NCBI GenBank assembly: GCA_003241895.1
Contig: QBLY01000001.1
Span: forward strand, 1-64,000
Length of the DNA stretch: 64,000 nt
Reading direction: 5' to 3'
Source: Lysobacteraceae bacterium
Lineage (GTDB): Bacteria > Pseudomonadota > Gammaproteobacteria > Xanthomonadales > Xanthomonadaceae
Below, piece by piece: positions 50,470 to 59,271 of the stretch. The notes below the pieces were generated by a model. It saw only the letters and a program-made list of their open reading frames with translations. It was not told where the DNA came from and made no database searches. The translations under genes and the position numbers were made by a program. Position 1 is the stretch's first letter. Each line of letters opens with the position of its first letter.

Positions 50470-53400
50470 TCAGGCCTGCATGGGCTGGTGGTGGGCCGCC
50501 AGGAATGCGCGCAGCGAAGCCGGTTTGACCGGTTTGGTCAGCAGCCAGTAGCCGCGCGCCCGCGCCTGCGCCTTGAGTTCGTCGCGGCCGTCGGCGGTCA
50601 GCAGGGCGCCGGCCACGCCGACTGGACAGGCCGCGCTCAACGCGTCCAGCGCCTCCAGGCCGTCCATGCGGTCGTGCAGGTGGTAGTCGACCAGCATCAC
50701 CGAGGGCCCCTGCACGACCTTTTCCAGCGCCTCGTCCACGGTGGCCGCGGTGAGGACCTCCACCTTCCACCGTCCCAGCAGCATGCGCATGCCGTCAAGG
50801 ATTTCCTGGTCATTGTCCACGCACAGCACGCGCAGCCCCGACAGCGAGTCGCTGTGCCGCGGCATGGTGTCGGCTTGGGGCGGGACCGCCCCGCTTGCAG
50901 CGGCGCGTGGGACGCTGATGGAGAACATGCTGCCGCGCCCGACCGCGCTGCGGGCGTCCAGTTCGTGACCGAGCAGTCGCGAGATGCGCTGGCAGATCGA
51001 CAGCCCCAGCCCCAGCCCGTGCTCGCCCCAGTCGAAGGGCTGTTCGTAGCGGTGGAACTCTTCGAAGATCTGGCGCATGTGGTACTCGGGTATGCCCGGG
51101 CCGCTGTCCCACACCTGCAGCTCCAGCAGCCCGCCGCGCATGCGTGCCCCCAGCAGGATGCGACCGTGGCGCGTGTAGCGCAGCGCATTGGCCACGAAGT
51201 TCTGCAGCACCCGGCGCAGCAGCCGCCGATCGCTGCGCACCGGCCAATGGCTGCTGCGTACGCGCAGGTCCAGGCCGCGGCTGGCCGCAATGGGCGCGTA
51301 CTGCGCGGCGACCTCGCGTAGCAGGGCGCCAGCATCGAAGTCGGTGAGCTCGGTATGCAGTCCCCCGGCCTCCAGCCGCGACACGTCGAGCAGGCCGTCG
51401 AGCAGTTCTTCGGCCGCCCGCAGTGCGGCGTCGATGCGTTCGCCCAGGTGCCGCTGCTCGGCCGGATCGGAGCTTTCGCGCAGCGCCGAGGTGAACAGCC
51501 GCGCGGCGTTGAGCGGCTGCAAGACATCGTGGCTGATCGCCGTCAGGAAGCGGCTCTTGGACTGCTGCGCCGCCTCGGCCTCGCGGCTGCGGTCGGCCAC
51601 GCGTTGCTCAAGGGTTTCATTGGCCTCGAGCAGAGCGTTTTCGGCGCGCTTGAAGTCGCTGATGTCGTTGTAGCTGGTCACGTAGCCGCCGCCCTGCAGC
51701 GGCTGCCCGCGCATCTCGATCACCGTGCCGTCGCTACGCACGCGCTCGAACACATGCGCCGAGCCGGCGCGCATGTACTCGATGCGTCTGGCCACCTGGT
51801 CCTCGACCCCACCTTCGCCCAGTTCGCCGCGTTCGGCGTTGTAGCGGATCAGGTCGGCAGCCGCGCGGCCTACGTAGAGCATGCCCGCCGGATAGTCGAA
51901 CATCCGCTGGTAATTGCGGTTCCAGGCCACCAGGCGCATGTCCGGATCGACCACGCTGACCCCGGCGCTGATGTTTTCCAGCGTGGTGCTCAGGATTTCG
52001 CGGTTGAAGCGCAGTTCCTGGCCGGCTTCATCCAGCACCGCCACCACCTCGCCCAGCTCCATGCCCGAGCCGCGCAGCACGCTGGTCAGCACCACGCGGG
52101 CGGAGGCTGCACCGATCGCAGCGGCCAGCAGCCGCTCGGTGAACTGCACCCAGCCACGGTCGGCGAGCGCCCCGGTGTTGAGTTCGTGCTGCTGCGAGGC
52201 GGCCTGCTCGCTGAAGGCGCGGCGGGCGTGGCGCTCGCCCACGATGCGCTCGGCCAGCGACAGCAGGTCGGAAATGCGCACGTTGCCGGGCCACTCGCTG
52301 GGCACCAGCGCCTGCCGCCGCGCGTAGGGATCCAGGAACGGTGCGATGCGCAGGCGCTCGTCCACACTGGGCCTCCAGCGCGCCGACACCAGCATCATCA
52401 CGCCGCTGTTGAGCAGCAGCGACCAGAAGGTGCCATGGGTCAACGGGTCCCAGCCCGCCAGCCCGAACAGCTGCTGCGGCCGCAGCCACTGGATCTGGAA
52501 AGGACCGGTCAGCAGCCACTCGGGACCGAACCAGCCCGACGCCGACAGCGTTGGCAACAGCAGCGTGTAGACCCACACGCCGAAGCCCACCAGCATCCCC
52601 AGTTCGACGCCGCGTCGGCTGGCCCCTCGCCAGTACAGCCCGCCCAGCAGCCCCGGCGCGAACTGCGCCACTGCCACGAAGGCGAGCAACCCGTACGCTG
52701 CCAGCGACGTGTCGTTGCTGCTGGAGCGGTGATAGGCGTAGGCGCACAGCGCCAGCATCAGGATGGCGATGCGCCGCACCCACAGCACGCGCGAGGCCAC
52801 GTCGGCTTCGGCGTGGCGTTCGGCCCAGCCGCGCCGCAGCAGTACGGGCATCACCAGGTCGTTGCTGACCATGGTCGCCAGGGCGATGCTGGCCACGATC
52901 ACCATGCCGGTGGCGGCAGAGAACCCTCCGATGTACGCCGCCAGGGCCAGCGCATTGTTGCCGGCGTTGAGCGGCAGGGCGAGCACGAAGGAGTCGGGGG
53001 CCACGCTGCCGGCGGCGCCGAACATCACCACGCCGGCAGCGGCGATGGGCACCACCATCGCCGAAATCACCAGCAGGTAGGCGCCGAACATCCAGCGCGC
53101 ACGGCGCACGTCGCCCACGTCGCTGCACTCGACCACCGCCACGTGGAACTGCCGCGGCAGGCACACGATCGCCAGAAAACTCAGCAGGGTCTGGGTCAGG
53201 AAGCCCACGGGCGGCGAGTTTTCGAACAGGGTGCGGGCCGAATCCGCCACCCGCAGCGACTGCCCGTTCAACCACACATAGGCGAACACGCCCACCGCGA
53301 CCATCGCGATCAGCTTGACCACCGACTCCAGCGCAATGGCCAGCATCATGCCGTGGTGGTGCTCGGTGGCATCCACCCGGCGGGTGCCGAACAGCGCCGC

Positions 53401-53913
53401 GAACAGCGCCATCAACAGCGCCACGTACAGTGCGGGGTCGGTGAAGAAGCTGGTGCCGTCGGCACCCTGGCCGCTGAGCACGCCCAGGCTCATGGCCACC
53501 GCCTTGTACTGCAGCGCCAGGTAAGGAACCACGCCGACCAGCGCGATCACCGTGACCAGCGCAGCCAGCCTGCGCGAGCGGCCATAGCGCGAGGAGATGA
53601 AGTCGGCGATCGATACGATGTTCTGGCTGCGCGCGATCAGCGCCAGGCGCTCGATGATGCGCCAGCCGAACAGCAGCAGCAGCAGCGGTCCCAGGTAGAT
53701 CGGCAGGTAGCCGATGCCGTGGCGCACCGCGCTGCCGACCGCGCCATAGATCGTCCACGACGAGCAGTACACCGCCAGCGCCAGGCTGTAGACCACCGGT
53801 CGCAGCCACGGCCGGTCAGGGTACAGCGGCCGCCGATCGCCCCACCACGCCACCGCGAACAGCAGCGCCGCATAGCCGACCGACACCAGCAGCAGGATCC
53901 AGCTTGAGACCAA
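50470..53913 (-). CDS. Symporter-fused hybrid sensor histidine kinase (CrbS-like)
   Basis: 1147 residues. An N-terminal SSS-type transporter domain with ~13 helices (residues 1-500; GAVGSAVRHGIGYLPIYLGP, MVIVASIALATMVSNDLVMP) precedes a PAS domain (~640-760). The kinase core has the H-box AISHDVLQPLNAARLFTSAL near 800, ATPase motifs FVANALRYTRHG, DSGPGIPEYHM and GLGLGLSI, and a C-terminal receiver with Asp in VMLVDYHLHDRMDG. The domain order matches CrbS, which senses or transports acetate and phosphorylates CrbR. Start: TTG at 53913, preceded by GGAGGG, with the first helix beginning two codons later. Convergent with the response regulator gene, 45 bases apart. Confidence 0.92.
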   Translation of the reverse strand: MVSSWILLLVSVGYAALLFAVAWWGDRRPLYPDRPWLRPVVYSLALAVYCSSWTIYGAVGSAVRHGIGYLPIYLGPLLLLLFGWRIIERLALIARSQNIVSIADFISSRYGRSRRLAALVTVIALVGVVPYLALQYKAVAMSLGVLSGQGADGTSFFTDPALYVALLMALFAALFGTRRVDATEHHHGMMLAIALESVVKLIAMVAVGVFAYVWLNGQSLRVADSARTLFENSPPVGFLTQTLLSFLAIVCLPRQFHVAVVECSDVGDVRRARWMFGAYLLVISAMVVPIAAAGVVMFGAAGSVAPDSFVLALPLNAGNNALALAAYIGGFSAATGMVIVASIALATMVSNDLVMPVLLRRGWAERHAEADVASRVLWVRRIAILMLALCAYAYHRSSSNDTSLAAYGLLAFVAVAQFAPGLLGGLYWRGASRRGVELGMLVGFGVWVYTLLLPTLSASGWFGPEWLLTGPFQIQWLRPQQLFGLAGWDPLTHGTFWSLLLNSGVMMLVSARWRPSVDERLRIAPFLDPYARRQALVPSEWPGNVRISDLLSLAERIVGERHARRAFSEQAASQQHELNTGALADRGWVQFTERLLAAAIGAASARVVLTSVLRGSGMELGEVVAVLDEAGQELRFNREILSTTLENISAGVSVVDPDMRLVAWNRNYQRMFDYPAGMLYVGRAAADLIRYNAERGELGEGGVEDQVARRIEYMRAGSAHVFERVRSDGTVIEMRGQPLQGGGYVTSYNDISDFKRAENALLEANETLEQRVADRSREAEAAQQSKSRFLTAISHDVLQPLNAARLFTSALRESSDPAEQRHLGERIDAALRAAEELLDGLLDVSRLEAGGLHTELTDFDAGALLREVAAQYAPIAASRGLDLRVRSSHWPVRSDRRLLRRVLQNFVANALRYTRHGRILLGARMRGGLLELQVWDSGPGIPEYHMRQIFEEFHRYEQPFDWGEHGLGLGLSICQRISRLLGHELDARSAVGRGSMFSISVPRAAASGAVPPQADTMPRHSDSLSGLRVLCVDNDQEILDGMRMLLGRWKVEVLTAATVDEALEKVVQGPSVMLVDYHLHDRMDGLEALDALSAACPVGVAGALLTADGRDELKAQARARGYWLLTKPVKPASLRAFLAAHHQPMQA

Positions 53914-54079
53914 CGCCGCCCTCCGCCGCGTGGGTGAAGGGCGAGTCTAACCCTTGCGCAAGTCGCGCAAGGGCCTGAGGCATCTTGGTTCACCTCACTG
54001 GCGGCGCCCCCCCCCCCCGCCCTCCCGAACCGCGCATCCAGCCAAGCCCGCCATTGCAGGTCCAGGCCAGCAACCGTGG
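53914..54079. other. Upstream region of the hybrid kinase: inverted repeat and poly-C tract
   Basis: Contains a perfect nine-base inverted repeat cccttgcgc (aagtc) gcgcaaggg at 53951-53973 and a run of 12 C at 54007-54018, both upstream of the kinase start on the minus strand. No gene seen. Confidence 0.6.
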
Positions 54080-54640
54080 AAGCGAGCCCCTTGGACTCGC
54101 CGTTGGCCTGCATCGGGTGTGCCGCCATCTGGCGCGCCAGGGCTGGCTCGAAGGCGAAGACGAATCGGTATCTCTGTCCGACCGCGCTGGCTGCGACGAC
54201 GGCCTGGACGCGCTGCGGATGAGTTCGATCACCTACCGCATCGCCACCGGCAAGCACGCAGGGCGCAAGGTGGCGACGCTGCAGACGATCCCAGCCGATA
54301 ACGGCTCGCTCGAAGGCGATGCCGGCAAGTTCGGCGGTTTCTCGCTGCATGCGGGTGTCGCGGCCGAGGCGCACGAGGGCCAGAAGCTCGAGCGCCTGTG
54401 CCGGTACATTGCACGCCCGGCGATACGCACGTGGAGTTTGAGCCGGTGGAGTTGATGGCGCACATCCCTGTGCGCCACCCTGCGGGCGACCTGCGGTCGT
54501 CCAAATCGGCAATCCTGCCGATTTGTCATCGCCAAACTGGCGGCGCTGGTGCCGCCACCGCGTGCGCACCTGACCCGGCGGGCAACCCGGCAGGCGTTGA
54601 ACGGCCGCTCCTGGCCGACAAGAGACATCGGCGCCGCGCC
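54080..54640 (+). pseudogene. IS91-family transposase remnant (central part)
   Basis: Plus-strand pieces read as the central to late part of an IS91 transposase: HRVCRHLARQGWLEGEDESV, SSITYRIATGKHAGRKVATL, FGGFSLHAGVAAEAHEGQKL, ERLCRYIARPA. After a frame change come HVEFEPVELMA and IAKLAALVPPPRAHLTR. Small deletions and a ~60-base insert separate the blocks. The segments correspond to the portion missing from the remnant at 41.7-42.3 kb, but in the opposite orientation. No N-terminal zinc domain is present here. Clearly inactive. Confidence 0.8.
54502..54525. repeat. Perfect 10-base-stem hairpin inside the IS91 remnant
   Basis: caaatcggca (atcc) tgccgatttg, interrupting the transposase homology between HVEFEPVELMA and KLAALVPPP. 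Looks like a small inserted palindromic element. Confidence 0.6.
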
Positions 54641-54767
54641 AGCTTTTGACCTTGCTGCGGTGTGTCCTCGGCCATCGGGGCGGCGCTGCCTTGCAGCCCC
54701 ATGTCGTGCGCAAGGCGCACGCCGGTCCAGCCGGCGTGCGTCAGGCCGACCAAGCTGGAGAAGAACC
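54641..54767. other. Non-coding tail beyond the IS91 remnant
   Basis: No convincing gene. Includes a perfect 10-base stem cgcacgccgg (tccag) ccggcgtgcg at 54716-54740. Possibly the terminal part of the decayed element. Confidence 0.4.
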
Positions 54768-54794
54768 AAAAAAAACGGGCCCCGAAGGGCCCGT
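54768..54794 (-). terminator. Rho-independent terminator of the fad operon
   Basis: On the minus strand ACGGGCCC, TTCG loop, GGGCCCGT followed by seven more T residues, 20-45 bases past the fadA stop. Confidence 0.92.
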
Positions 54795-54813
54795 CGGTCG
54801 CACGGGGCTTGGA

Positions 54814-56013
54814 TCAAAGCGCTTCGAAGATACCCGCCGCGCCCATGCCGGTGCCGATGCACATGGTGACCATGCCGTACTTCTGCTTCCGGCGCTGCAT
54901 GCCGTGCACGATGGTGGCCGTGCGGATGGCACCGGTGGCGCCCAGCGGATGGCCCAGCGCGATCGCGCCGCCCAGCGGGTTGACCTTGCTCGGGTCCAGG
55001 CCGCAGGTGCGGATGACGGCCAGCGCCTGCGCCGCGAAGGCCTCGTTGAGCTCGATCCAGTCGATCTGGTCCTGGGTCAGGCCCGCCTGCTTGAGCGCCT
55101 TGGGAATGGCCGCGATCGGGCCGATGCCCATCACTTCCGGGCGCACGCCGGCGACCGAGAAGCTGACGAAGCGCGCCAGCGGGGTCAGGCCGTACTCCTT
55201 GATGGCCTTTTCCGAAGCCAGCATCACCGCGCCGGCGCCGTCGGACATCTGCGACGAATTGCCGGCCGTGACGCTGCCGCCGTTGCGGAACACCGTGCGC
55301 AGCTTGGCCAGGCCTTCGAGGCTGGTGTCGGCGCGCGGGCCCTCGTCGGTGTCCACCATCGTCTCGCGAAGCTTGATGGTGTTGCTGCCCATCATCGGCT
55401 GGTGCGAAACAATCTGGTAGGGCGAGATCTCGGCGCTAAACTCGCCGGCGGCGATCGCCGCCATCGCCTTCTGGTGCGAGGCATAGGCGAACGCGTCCTG
55501 GTCCTCGCGCGAGATGTTCCACTCCTCGGCGACCTTCTCGGCGGTGATGCCCATGCCGTAGGCGATGGCGATGTTCTCGTCCTTGGCGAACACCTGCGGG
55601 CTCATGGCCACCTTGTTGCCCATCATCGGCACCATGGACATGGACTCGGTGCCGCCGGCCAGCATCAGGTCGGCGTTGCCCAGGCGGATCTGGTCGGCGG
55701 CCATGGCCACGGCCTGCAGGCCCGACGAACAGAAGCGGTTGACGGTCTGCGCGGCGATCACGTTCGGCAGGCCGGCCAGCAGCAGGCCGATGCGCGCCAC
55801 GTTCATGCCCTGCTCGCCCTCGGGCATGGCGCAGCCGATGATGGCGTCGTCGATGCGGGTCGGGTCGATGCCCGGGACCTGCGCGACCACGGCGCGAAGG
55901 ACGTGGGCGAGCATTTCGTCGGGACGGGTGTTGCGGAAAACGCCGCGCGGGGCCTTGCCCACCGCGGTACGGGTGGCGGCGACGATGTAGGCGTCCTGGA
56001 TTTGCTTGGTCAT
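54814..56013 (-). CDS. fadA: Acetyl-CoA acyltransferase (3-ketoacyl-CoA thiolase)
   Basis: Last step of beta-oxidation, cleaving 3-ketoacyl-CoA with CoA. 399 residues. Nucleophile Cys95 in NRFCSSGLQ, general-base His355 in GGAIALGHPLGATG, and Cys385 in MCIGTGMGAAG are all present. Lies four bases after the FadN-type gene in the same operon, giving an alpha/beta-like oxidation complex. Cytoplasmic. Family could equally be named fadI; context favours the FadN/FadA pair. Confidence 0.95.
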   Translation of the reverse strand: MTKQIQDAYIVAATRTAVGKAPRGVFRNTRPDEMLAHVLRAVVAQVPGIDPTRIDDAIIGCAMPEGEQGMNVARIGLLLAGLPNVIAAQTVNRFCSSGLQAVAMAADQIRLGNADLMLAGGTESMSMVPMMGNKVAMSPQVFAKDENIAIAYGMGITAEKVAEEWNISREDQDAFAYASHQKAMAAIAAGEFSAEISPYQIVSHQPMMGSNTIKLRETMVDTDEGPRADTSLEGLAKLRTVFRNGGSVTAGNSSQMSDGAGAVMLASEKAIKEYGLTPLARFVSFSVAGVRPEVMGIGPIAAIPKALKQAGLTQDQIDWIELNEAFAAQALAVIRTCGLDPSKVNPLGGAIALGHPLGATGAIRTATIVHGMQRRKQKYGMVTMCIGTGMGAAGIFEAL

Positions 56014-56017
56014 GGGG

Positions 56018-58387
56018 TCAGTTCCTCAGCGGCTTGCCGGTCTTGAGCATGTGCAGGATGCGTTCCTGCGTCTTGGGCATCTGGGCCAGCGCGACGAAGT
56101 GTTCGCGCTCGAGCTTGAGCAGCCACTCCTCGTCCACCAGCGCGCCGCGGTCGATTTCACCGCCGCATAGCACGGTGGCGATACGGCTGGACACTTCGTA
56201 GTCGTGTTCGGAGATGAAGCGACCCTCGAGCATGTTCACCAGCATCATCTTGAAGGTGGCGATGCCGACGTCGCCGGCCACCTGCACCTGGCGGGCGGGC
56301 AGGGCGGGGCGGTAGCCCGACTCGGCCATCGCCTTGGCCTGCGCCTTGGCCACGTGAAGCAGCTCGTACTGGTTGAACACCACCACGTCGGACTCGCGGG
56401 CCAGCTTGAGTTCCTTGGCTTCGAGCGCGGAGGCGGACACCTTGCCCATCGCCACGGCTTCGAAGTAGGGCTTGAGCTGGGCGAACACGTCGCCGCCCGG
56501 ACCCGCGGCCGCGGCCGCACGCACGGCGATTTCCTTCAGGCCGCCGCCGGCGGGCAGCAGGCCCACGCCGGCCTCGACCAGGCCGATGTAGCTTTCAAGC
56601 GCGAACACGGTGCGCGCCGAATGCATCTGGAACTCGCAGCCGCCGCCCAGGGCGAGGCCACGAACAGCCGCAACCACCGGCACCAGCGCGTACTTGATGC
56701 GCTGGCTGGCGGCTTGGAACGTCGCCACCATGGCCTCGAACTCGGCCAACTTGCCCGCCTGCAGCGAGGCCATGGCCCCCGACAGGTCGGCGCCGGCCGA
56801 GAACGGCTCCTTGGGCTGCCAGACCACCAGGGCCTGGAAGTCCTTCTCGGCTCGGTCAATCGCTTCGAGCACGCCCGCCAGCACGCCGTCAGAGACGGTG
56901 TTCATCTTGGACTTGAAGCCCAGCACGGCGATGCCGTCGCCGTCGTGCCACATGCGGACCGCGTCGGTTTCGAACACCGTGTCGCCCGGGGGCTGGCGCT
57001 CGCCCAGCACCGGGTCGGGGAAGCGCTGGCGGTTGTAGACGGCCAGATTCGAGCGCGGCAGCTTTTCGTTGTGGACCGGGCTGAAGCTGCCCTCGGCCGA
57101 ATGCACGCCTTCGCGGCCGTCGAACACCCAGTTGGGCAGCGGCGCGCTGGACATGGCCTTGCCGGCCACGATGTCCTCGGCGATCCACTCGGCCACCTGC
57201 TTCCAGCCGGCGGACTGCCAGGACTCGAACGGGCCCAGGGCCCAGCCGTAGCCCCAGCGGATGGCCAGGTCGACGTCGCGGGCGGTCTCGGCGATCGAGG
57301 CCAGGTGGTAGGCGCTGTAGTGGAACAGGTCGCGGAACATCGACCACAGGAACTGCGCCTGCGGATGCTGGCTGGCGCGCAGCTGGGCGAACTTCTCGGC
57401 CGGGTTCTTGTTCTTGAGGATGGCGACCACTTCCGGGTCGGCGGCACCGGTGGCGGGGCGGTAGTCCTGGGCCTTGAGGTCCAGCACCACGATGTCCTTG
57501 CCCTTCTTCATGAAGATGCCGGCGCCGGTCTTCTGGCCCAGCGCGCCCTTGTCGATCAGCGCCTTGAGCCAGGCCGGGGCGGCGAAGTAGGGGTGCCACG
57601 GGTCGTCGGGCAGGGTGTCGGCCATCGTCTTGATGACGTGGGCCATGGTGTCCAGGCCCACCACGTCGGAGGTGCGGTAGGTGGCCGACTTGGGCCGACC
57701 CAGCAGCGGACCGGTGAGGGCGTCCACTTCGTCGAAGCCCAGGCCGAACTGCGCCGTGTGGTGCAGGGTGGACAGGATCGAAAACACGCCAATGCGGTTG
57801 CCGATGAAGTTGGGCGTGTCCTTGGCATACACGACGCCTTTGCCCAAGGTGGTGACCAGGAAAGTTTCAAGCCCTTCAAGGACTTGCTTCTCAGTCTTCG
57901 CGCAAGGGATTAACTCCGCCAAGTGCATGTAGCGCGGCGGGTTAAAGAAGTGGACGCCGCAGAAACGCGACTGCAGCGACTCGGGCAGCACCTCGGCCAG
58001 GCCGTTCATGCTCAGGCCCGAAGTATTGGAGGCCAGGATCGCGTGCGGGGCCACGTAGGCCTCGATGCGGTCGTAGAGCGCCTTCTTCCAGTCCATGCGC
58101 TCGGCGATGGCCTCGATGATCAGGTCGCAGTCCTTGAGCAGGTCCAGGTGCTGGTCGTAGTTGGCCGGGGTGATGGCCGCGGCCTTGGACTTGCTGGCGA
58201 ACGGCGCCGGCGAAAGCTTGCCCAGGTTGGCGATGGCCTTGTCGACGATGCCGTTGGGCGGGCCTTCCTTGGCGGGAAGGTCGAACAGGATGGTGTCGAC
58301 GTCGGCGTTGACGAGGTGGGCGGCGATCTGCGCGCCCATCACGCCGGCACCGAGGACGGCGACCTTGCGAATGCGAAGTTGCGGCAT
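56018..58387 (-). CDS. 3-hydroxyacyl-CoA dehydrogenase/enoyl-CoA hydratase (FadN type)
   Basis: 789-residue bifunctional beta-oxidation enzyme. Domain order is the reverse of E. coli FadB. The NAD-binding dehydrogenase comes first (VLGAGVMGAQIAAHLVNADV; catalytic-region HFFNPPRYMHLAELI, then the C-terminal dehydrogenase domain). The crotonase-type hydratase follows (KEPFSAGADLSGAMASLQ; GGGCEFQMHS; GLVEAGVGLLPAGGG with the catalytic Glu). Length and order match Bacillus FadN (789 residues), a type also widespread in xanthomonads. Followed closely by fadA, and preceded by a PsrA-like regulator 33 bases upstream on the same strand. Confidence 0.94.
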   Translation of the reverse strand: MPQLRIRKVAVLGAGVMGAQIAAHLVNADVDTILFDLPAKEGPPNGIVDKAIANLGKLSPAPFASKSKAAAITPANYDQHLDLLKDCDLIIEAIAERMDWKKALYDRIEAYVAPHAILASNTSGLSMNGLAEVLPESLQSRFCGVHFFNPPRYMHLAELIPCAKTEKQVLEGLETFLVTTLGKGVVYAKDTPNFIGNRIGVFSILSTLHHTAQFGLGFDEVDALTGPLLGRPKSATYRTSDVVGLDTMAHVIKTMADTLPDDPWHPYFAAPAWLKALIDKGALGQKTGAGIFMKKGKDIVVLDLKAQDYRPATGAADPEVVAILKNKNPAEKFAQLRASQHPQAQFLWSMFRDLFHYSAYHLASIAETARDVDLAIRWGYGWALGPFESWQSAGWKQVAEWIAEDIVAGKAMSSAPLPNWVFDGREGVHSAEGSFSPVHNEKLPRSNLAVYNRQRFPDPVLGERQPPGDTVFETDAVRMWHDGDGIAVLGFKSKMNTVSDGVLAGVLEAIDRAEKDFQALVVWQPKEPFSAGADLSGAMASLQAGKLAEFEAMVATFQAASQRIKYALVPVVAAVRGLALGGGCEFQMHSARTVFALESYIGLVEAGVGLLPAGGGLKEIAVRAAAAAGPGGDVFAQLKPYFEAVAMGKVSASALEAKELKLARESDVVVFNQYELLHVAKAQAKAMAESGYRPALPARQVQVAGDVGIATFKMMLVNMLEGRFISEHDYEVSSRIATVLCGGEIDRGALVDEEWLLKLEREHFVALAQMPKTQERILHMLKTGKPLRN

Positions 58388-58420
58388 GGAATGACTCCGT
58401 GGGGGAGGCGGGGGAAAGGG

Positions 58421-59041
58421 TCAGTCGGCCCGGAGGCCGGCGGCGGCAAAACAGATCAGGGCCTGGGCGGCCTTTTCACAGTGGGCCTTCTCGGACACGC
58501 CGGTGGGCCGCTTGATCAGGCCGAAATCGGCCATGGCATACGTGAGGGCCCCGGCGGTGAAGTCCAGGCGCCAGTACAGGTCTTCCTTGGCCAGGTGGGG
58601 CAGCGCGGCGCCGATGGCCTTGGCGAACTCACGCAGCACGTGGCCGTAGTTGTCGGACAGGAACTTGCGCAGCCGGTCGTTTTTCTCGGCGAAGGCGCGC
58701 GCCAGCACCCGCACGAAGGCCGAGCCGCCGTGGCCGTCGATGGTCAGGGCCAGGGGTGGCTCGATGAAGGCGGCCAGGATGGCCTCCAGGTCGCCCGGGC
58801 GCTCTTCCTGGGCCAGTTTGAGCTGGGCCAGGCGGCGCTCGCTCATCTCGTCCATGCGGCGCCGGAAGACCTCGTTCACCAGGTTTTCCTTGCTGCCGAA
58901 GTGGTAATTGACCGCGGCGATGTTGACGTCGGCCCGGCTGGTCACCTGGCGCAGCGAGGTGCCGGCGAAGCCGTGCTGGGCGAACAGCTCTTCGGCCGCG
59001 CCCAGGATGCGTTCCTTGGTGTTGAAATGGGTGGTGGTCAT
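58421..59041 (-). CDS. TetR-family fatty-acid regulator (PsrA-like)
   Basis: 206 residues. The DNA-binding domain (ILGAAEELFAQHGFAGTSLR, SRADVNIAAVNYHFGSKENL) closely resembles Pseudomonas PsrA, which represses beta-oxidation genes until long-chain acyl-CoA or fatty acid binds. First gene of the regulator-FadN-fadA operon, so it probably autoregulates and controls it. A loose PsrA-like dyad (caaacggatgttg) lies at 59061-59073, about 20 bases upstream of the start, but it is imperfect. Ligand and target are inferred from similarity and context. Confidence 0.87.
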   Translation of the reverse strand: MTTTHFNTKERILGAAEELFAQHGFAGTSLRQVTSRADVNIAAVNYHFGSKENLVNEVFRRRMDEMSERRLAQLKLAQEERPGDLEAILAAFIEPPLALTIDGHGGSAFVRVLARAFAEKNDRLRKFLSDNYGHVLREFAKAIGAALPHLAKEDLYWRLDFTAGALTYAMADFGLIKRPTGVSEKAHCEKAAQALICFAAAGLRAD

Positions 59042-59271
59042 GGCTGGCCAGCGCTCGATTCAAACGGATGTTGGCAAGTGTAGCGCCGCCGGCGTGACAG
59101 TCAAATGTACGATTCAATCAATCGACCGATCGCCCGGGTCCGACGGAACCGGACGGTCAAACCGGCCATACCTGCGAAAGTCCACAGGCATTGACGCTAA
59201 ACCCCCGATTGGATGGGGGATTGTGTTAAATTCACGGGCTCCCAAACCCCTAGAACCCACGGAGTTGCACC

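Noticed and set aside
51355..53907. 850-codon plus-strand open frame opposite the hybrid kinase
   Set aside because: It is the antisense shadow of a gene with clear transporter, PAS, kinase and receiver motifs; its composition is His/Gln/Arg-rich noise typical of GC-rich antisense frames.
54398..54649. Small plus-strand frame of 83 codons as a gene
   Set aside because: Its first part is transposase homology (HVEFEPVELMA) and the rest is out of frame; it is part of the IS91 relic.
59191..59231. TTGACG plus TTAAAT as a sigma70 promoter for ndk
   Set aside because: The spacing is about 29 bases, far from the 16-18 needed; only the extended -10-like element remains plausible.
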